A DNA stretch of 11,044 nucleotides from Oehlia diaphana (Eukaryota > Glomeromycota > Glomeromycetes > Glomerales > Glomeraceae): positions 11,520 through 22,563 of the forward strand of contig QZLH01001207.1 of assembly GCA_003833135.1 (NCBI GenBank). Direction: 5' to 3'. Positions 7,843-11,044 of this stretch are shown here, piece by piece (position 1 is the stretch's first letter; every line of letters begins with the position of its first letter). The notes under the pieces are model-generated. The model saw only the letters and a list, made by a program, of their open reading frames with translations, was not told the origin of the DNA and did no database searches. The position numbers and the translations under genes were made by a program.

Positions 7843-7969
7843 CACCACTTTGGTCAAATGAATCAACTTTCTAGATTAATTGAAAATTGTTCAGCAAGGT
7901 CGAAACTACCTACATATTAATTTTTATGGGTGTAAGTATAATACTTGTGAAGAAATTTGCATTTTTTGT
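7843..7969. repeat. Dispersed direct repeat, copy B
   Basis: Second, diverged copy of the unit at 6997-7119, in direct orientation, about 846 bp further on. Shared blocks are CACCACTTTGGT at the start, TTGTTCAGCAAG in the middle and GCATTTTTT at the end. It may be a short non-autonomous element or the ends of a larger unit spanning the interval. Confidence 0.7.
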
Positions 7970-8234
7970 AATAGTATTAATTTCAGAATTTTCTTTTACT
8001 GTTTATTATTAATTGAATACTATTAATTTACTTGTATATTATGTTTAGTTTAGCTTTACAATATGTATTTAATAAAATATTTTTAGTTAATAAATTATTT
8101 TATAAGTTATATATGTTATAATAAAAATTTAATTAGGTTAGAAGATTGATTTGCTTATTTTTATATAATTTTTAAGGTTAGATATTAACAATACTTAGCG
8201 ATTATAATAAAAACCTTGCCATATGGGCCGATTT

Positions 8235-8262
8235 GTTTTTTTATTTTTATTTTTATTTTATA
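8235..8262 (-). other. A-rich 3' tail of LINE remnant
   Basis: On the minus strand the sequence is ATAAAATAAAAATAAAAA followed by more A, directly after the LINE 3' untranslated stretch and before unrelated sequence containing GGCCCATATGG. This is how a LINE terminus would look. A matching target-site duplication was not identified. Confidence 0.5.
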
Positions 8263-8482
8263 CAAAAATTTTATAATAATAGTTGCAGGTACCTGATATT
8301 AAACTAACGAAAACTAATCAACTAGTTTCTATATAAGTTTTAACCTGGATTTGAGACCTACTATAGTAACATACAATTAAGACATTCTATCAACCTCACT
8401 CAAAAACCTGACTCCTAGAGTAAAATTAATTTTTTATTTCACCACCTTAAAACTACTGAACACCATTTAAACTACAACCTCC

Positions 8483-10775
8483 CTAAAAACAATAAAAATT
8501 TAAAAAGAACAGAGCGTAGTTAACTAAAACTATAAAATCCTGTATATTCGTTCCAAAATAAATATTCGATCTCAAACTATTTAAACCAGAAAAAAGGTTA
8601 TTAGTATTAACTTTCCTATTAGAATCTATATATTTGTCAATATAATAAAATTCTTTAATTTTTTTAAGATTAATATTCAATCTTCGTTCTTTGGCTTTTT
8701 GTCTTATATATCAATCGATCCAAAATTGCCAACTTTTTTTGAAAACAAAATTACGTAATAAAATTAAAAACTTTTCTTATAAAATTTGATTATAAAATAT
8801 TAATGATGTATATGCTGCTAATTCACAAGAAATTATCTCTTTAATTATATCAATGAAAGTAATTCTTGATTCACTATATGTGTGATCCTAAAATGTCATT
8901 TTATCAATAAGTTCATCATCAACGATTGGATCTTTATCTGCTTCAATCAACAAGGAGTTACAAGTTTCTTCAAAAAATTTTTTAACTTTACAAATAATTA
9001 CATTCATTTCTTGTTCACGTGACTCACAAATCCATACGTGATCAAAAGATTCATTATATTGTTCGCAAAAAGAATATTTCCAATCTTCAAATATACTAGT
9101 TATATATTTTCTTTTTTCTATTGTAGGTAGTTCTTCTATTAATAAACTTAGAGACTATTTTTTCCAATAAGAAGAGAATAAAGAAGTAAGATATGTTGAT
9201 TCTATTTTATCTTTTAATCCACAATTAAGTAAGAAAAACGTAAATTGCTAATCAACATTAACATCAGGCCGTCTATATTTACCATTATGATTCAAGTTAA
9301 GAAATTTCTCCCAATTTTGTAACATTGAAATTTTCTTTAAATTTTTGTAAATTATCTTCTATGGTAATATTATTCCATCGTGGAATATAATCTAAATTAT
9401 TCAAATTGTTATCTTTAAAAACAATTCCAGAATTTTCATCTGTATTAGCAATATAATTATCAATATAGTTATTAAAATTATTATCACTGTGTCCCTTAAC
9501 TTTGATAAAATCTAACGTAAGATATTTAACAACTATAATTTCACAAAGAATATCCCAAAAAATATTTTTGAACTAATTTTAAAAAATTTTCTAGGTGAAA
9601 TATTAAAATTATTTCTATCAACAATATTATAATATTCCGTAATAATATTATTTGAATCAGTATAAATGGTAACTTCACTATAATCTGGTAAAACTATCAG
9701 TGCTGAAATAACTGCTAATAATTCTGCTTTATTTGATGATGGGAAATAGAAAATTTCAGAGTGAAATTTATATGATATTTGATTATCCTTAACTATAATA
9801 AAACTAAAGGATATTACATATTGTTCTTTTCCAAAATCATGAACTGATCCATCAGTATAAATTTTGAAGCGTCGATTATTTTGTAAATTTAGTTGATTAT
9901 ATATTTCAATTAAATGATTACGATTATTTGAAAAATCAATAAACTTAGTAATGAGATTGTCATTTGATTTAAATAATAATTCTATGGAGTTAGAGTATTG
10001 ATCACATGTCATTTCATAACTCTTCCAATTGTTTCTAAATTGAAAATGATTATAGCTAAAATCTTTAATATCCATATAATTTACTTGATCCAAAATTTTG
10101 ATATCATTATTTTTAATAGCTAATTTATAATAAAGATTTATAGCCTGTACTCCAATAATTAAACAATCACTAGCATTTACTAAAATATTACAATCGTAAC
10201 CATCTTTGCTATGTGATTTTTCAATATTATCTAAATTACAACCTGAACACTTCTTTATTTGAATATATGTTGCGCTAATATTGTTATTATCAATTATATT
10301 AATATGTCCTATAATTAAATTTTGTTGATCATCAATTCCAGATTTTTTAATCAAGACTCCTATTTCAATATCATCTTTAACATTATTCCAAATTTCAATA
10401 TAAGTTAGATTTTTAGAATATTTTCTCTGTTAATTTCACATTTATTTTTATCATATCCTTTAAGATGATGAACTGCAATATTATGAAATTCTGGTTTAAG
10501 TGTTTTACTGTCAACTATAACCATTTCTTGAAGATCTTTGTACCATTGCTTGGGTTTATAATAATTAGGTTGTTTGTCATTTCTAAATATTTTTTATTTA
10601 AAGAACACCAATTAATTAATGACGAGTTAGATATTTCTGTAACTTGGTCTAAGAACATGACGCCATCAAGCTTGAGTTAGTAAATATGAAAAATTTGGTA
10701 TTTCCAATTATATTTCTAATAGGAGTAGATAGGACCCTGCTTACTTCTAATAGAGGTCACCCATAAGCCTAAGGT
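8483..10775 (-). pseudogene. LINE polyprotein C-terminal part with RNase H, frameshifted
   Basis: RNase H removes the RNA strand of RNA-DNA hybrids during retrotransposition. Segments on the minus strand: KLDGVMFLDQVTEISNSSLI (about 10670-10610), YKPKQWYKDLQEMVIVDSK (about 10558-10500), then a long frame from about 10410 to 9533. The RNase H core begins with YTDGS (Asp codon 9851-9853), SSNKAELLAV (Glu 9722-9724) and IYTDSN (Asp 9656-9658). A frameshift in a T run near 9560 moves the last part into another frame, where KVKGHSDN (His 9489-9491) and YIDNYIA (Asp 9459-9461) follow. Spacings of about 43, 22, 56 and 10 residues fit RNase H. Another shift near 9330 leads to NWEKFLNLNHNGKYRRPD, FDHVWICESREQE and, near 8730-8483, WQFWID*YIRQK and LKKIKEFYY. 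In-frame TAG codons and a TGA also occur. All five catalytic positions survive, but not in one frame. Confidence 0.78.
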
Positions 10776-11020
10776 AAAAATTATATAGAATAACTAAAAA
10801 AACTGGTTGAGTTTATAAGGTAAATTTACTAAACATTAAAAAATGTAACCGAAATTTCGTGATAAATTTTTTTTATGTAACTGATAATATATGGTAAAAT
10901 GAGCACATTTTTTAAAATGTAACTTATAATTAATAAGGTAAAATCTATATATTCTTTGAAGATGTTACATTTATTTATAAGGTAAAATTTAAAATGTTCA
11001 TACGATTAATAAGGTAAGAT
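10770..11020. repeat. Irregular tandem array, 32/44 bp steps, near right edge
   Basis: TAAGGTAA or a close variant occurs at about 10770, 10816, 10859 (eroded), 10890, 10934, 10978 and 11010, with steps of roughly 46, 43, 31, 44, 44 and 32. From 10843 on, each is preceded about 16 bases upstream by ATGTAAC or a variant (10843, 10875, 10917, 10962, 10994). The unit is thus ATGTAAC, an ATAATTA-like spacer, TAAGGTAAAAT. The left end overlaps the last readable LINE codons. The array may continue past 11044. Confidence 0.72.
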
Positions 11021-11044
11021 TATCTAGCGCGTTTATTTAAATAT

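Larger units (their letters stand above)
8235..10775 (-). mobile_element. Non-LTR retrotransposon (LINE), 5'-truncated, decayed
   Basis: Minus-strand remnant of a LINE-type element with an RNase H domain. It runs from coding sequence at about 10775 through RNase H and a C-terminal region (to 8483), an untranslated part (8263-8482), to an A-rich 3' tail at 8235-8262. No reverse transcriptase motif is visible inside the window, so the upstream part is missing, lies beyond the edge, or was cut off where the tandem array begins at about 10770. Short 3' tails and 5' truncation are normal for LINE copies made by target-primed reverse transcription. Confidence 0.75.

Noticed and set aside
9541..9565. 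Programmed ribosomal frameshift in the T run of the LINE
   Set aside because: The LINE has other frameshifts and stops, and programmed shifting inside an RNase H domain would be unusual; simple indel decay suffices.
10465..10680. 71-codon plus-strand ORF with hydrophobic residues
   Set aside because: Antisense to LINE coding sequence on the minus strand.
1..11044. tRNA, rRNA, CRISPR array, bacterial operon features or riboswitches
   Set aside because: None was seen. The introns, LINE and Harbinger content show eukaryotic nuclear DNA, and the tandem repeats lack CRISPR-type constant repeats and variable spacers.

Overview
The window is very A+T-rich, spliceosomal-intron-bearing eukaryotic DNA built almost entirely from decayed transposable elements. 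No intact host gene, rRNA or tRNA was found. The peptide remnants (Tnp2-like, HARBI1-like plus Myb/SANT-like, FAR1/MULE-like and a LINE RNase H protein) resemble families I know from arbuscular mycorrhizal fungi (Glomeromycotina, Rhizophagus/Gigaspora type). That assignment rests on recalled motif style, not on a search, so I hold it at moderate confidence.

Layout, left to right. Bases 2-163: an unidentified coding-like scrap running off the left edge. 291-478: a degenerate tandem repeat with a ~48 bp unit. 633-2901 (+): a five-exon Tnp2/CACTA-like transposase pseudogene whose four introns still have good splice sites. 2990-3520 (-): a MULE/FAR1-like transposase fragment with no long ORF. 3514-6174: an almost complete PIF/Harbinger DNA transposon with ~60 bp terminal inverted repeats, a plus-strand DDE transposase and a convergent minus-strand Myb/SANT-like accessory gene with an intron; both genes are dead. 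6175-8234: a spacer with two unrecognised coding-like stretches and a pair of ~125 bp direct repeats. 8235-10775 (-): the 3' part of a non-LTR retrotransposon (RNase H, C-terminal tail, A-rich tail), broken by frameshifts. 10770-11020: an irregular tandem array that meets the LINE remnant and runs towards the right edge.

The pieces do not form a pathway; this is a patchwork of adjoining and possibly nested transposon remnants. Two threads link them. First, most in-frame stops fall where C-to-T or G-to-A transitions of Trp, Arg or Gln codons explain them; in the Myb/SANT gene no Trp codon is left in the main exon. This points to methylation-driven or RIP-like decay. Second, the Harbinger element keeps the complete two-gene, two-TIR layout while its third acidic catalytic position reads Lys.

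I did not find a convincing new biological system. The least explained items are the Cys-rich stretch near 6403-6594, the CpG-bearing pocket at 7120-7310 and the edge array.
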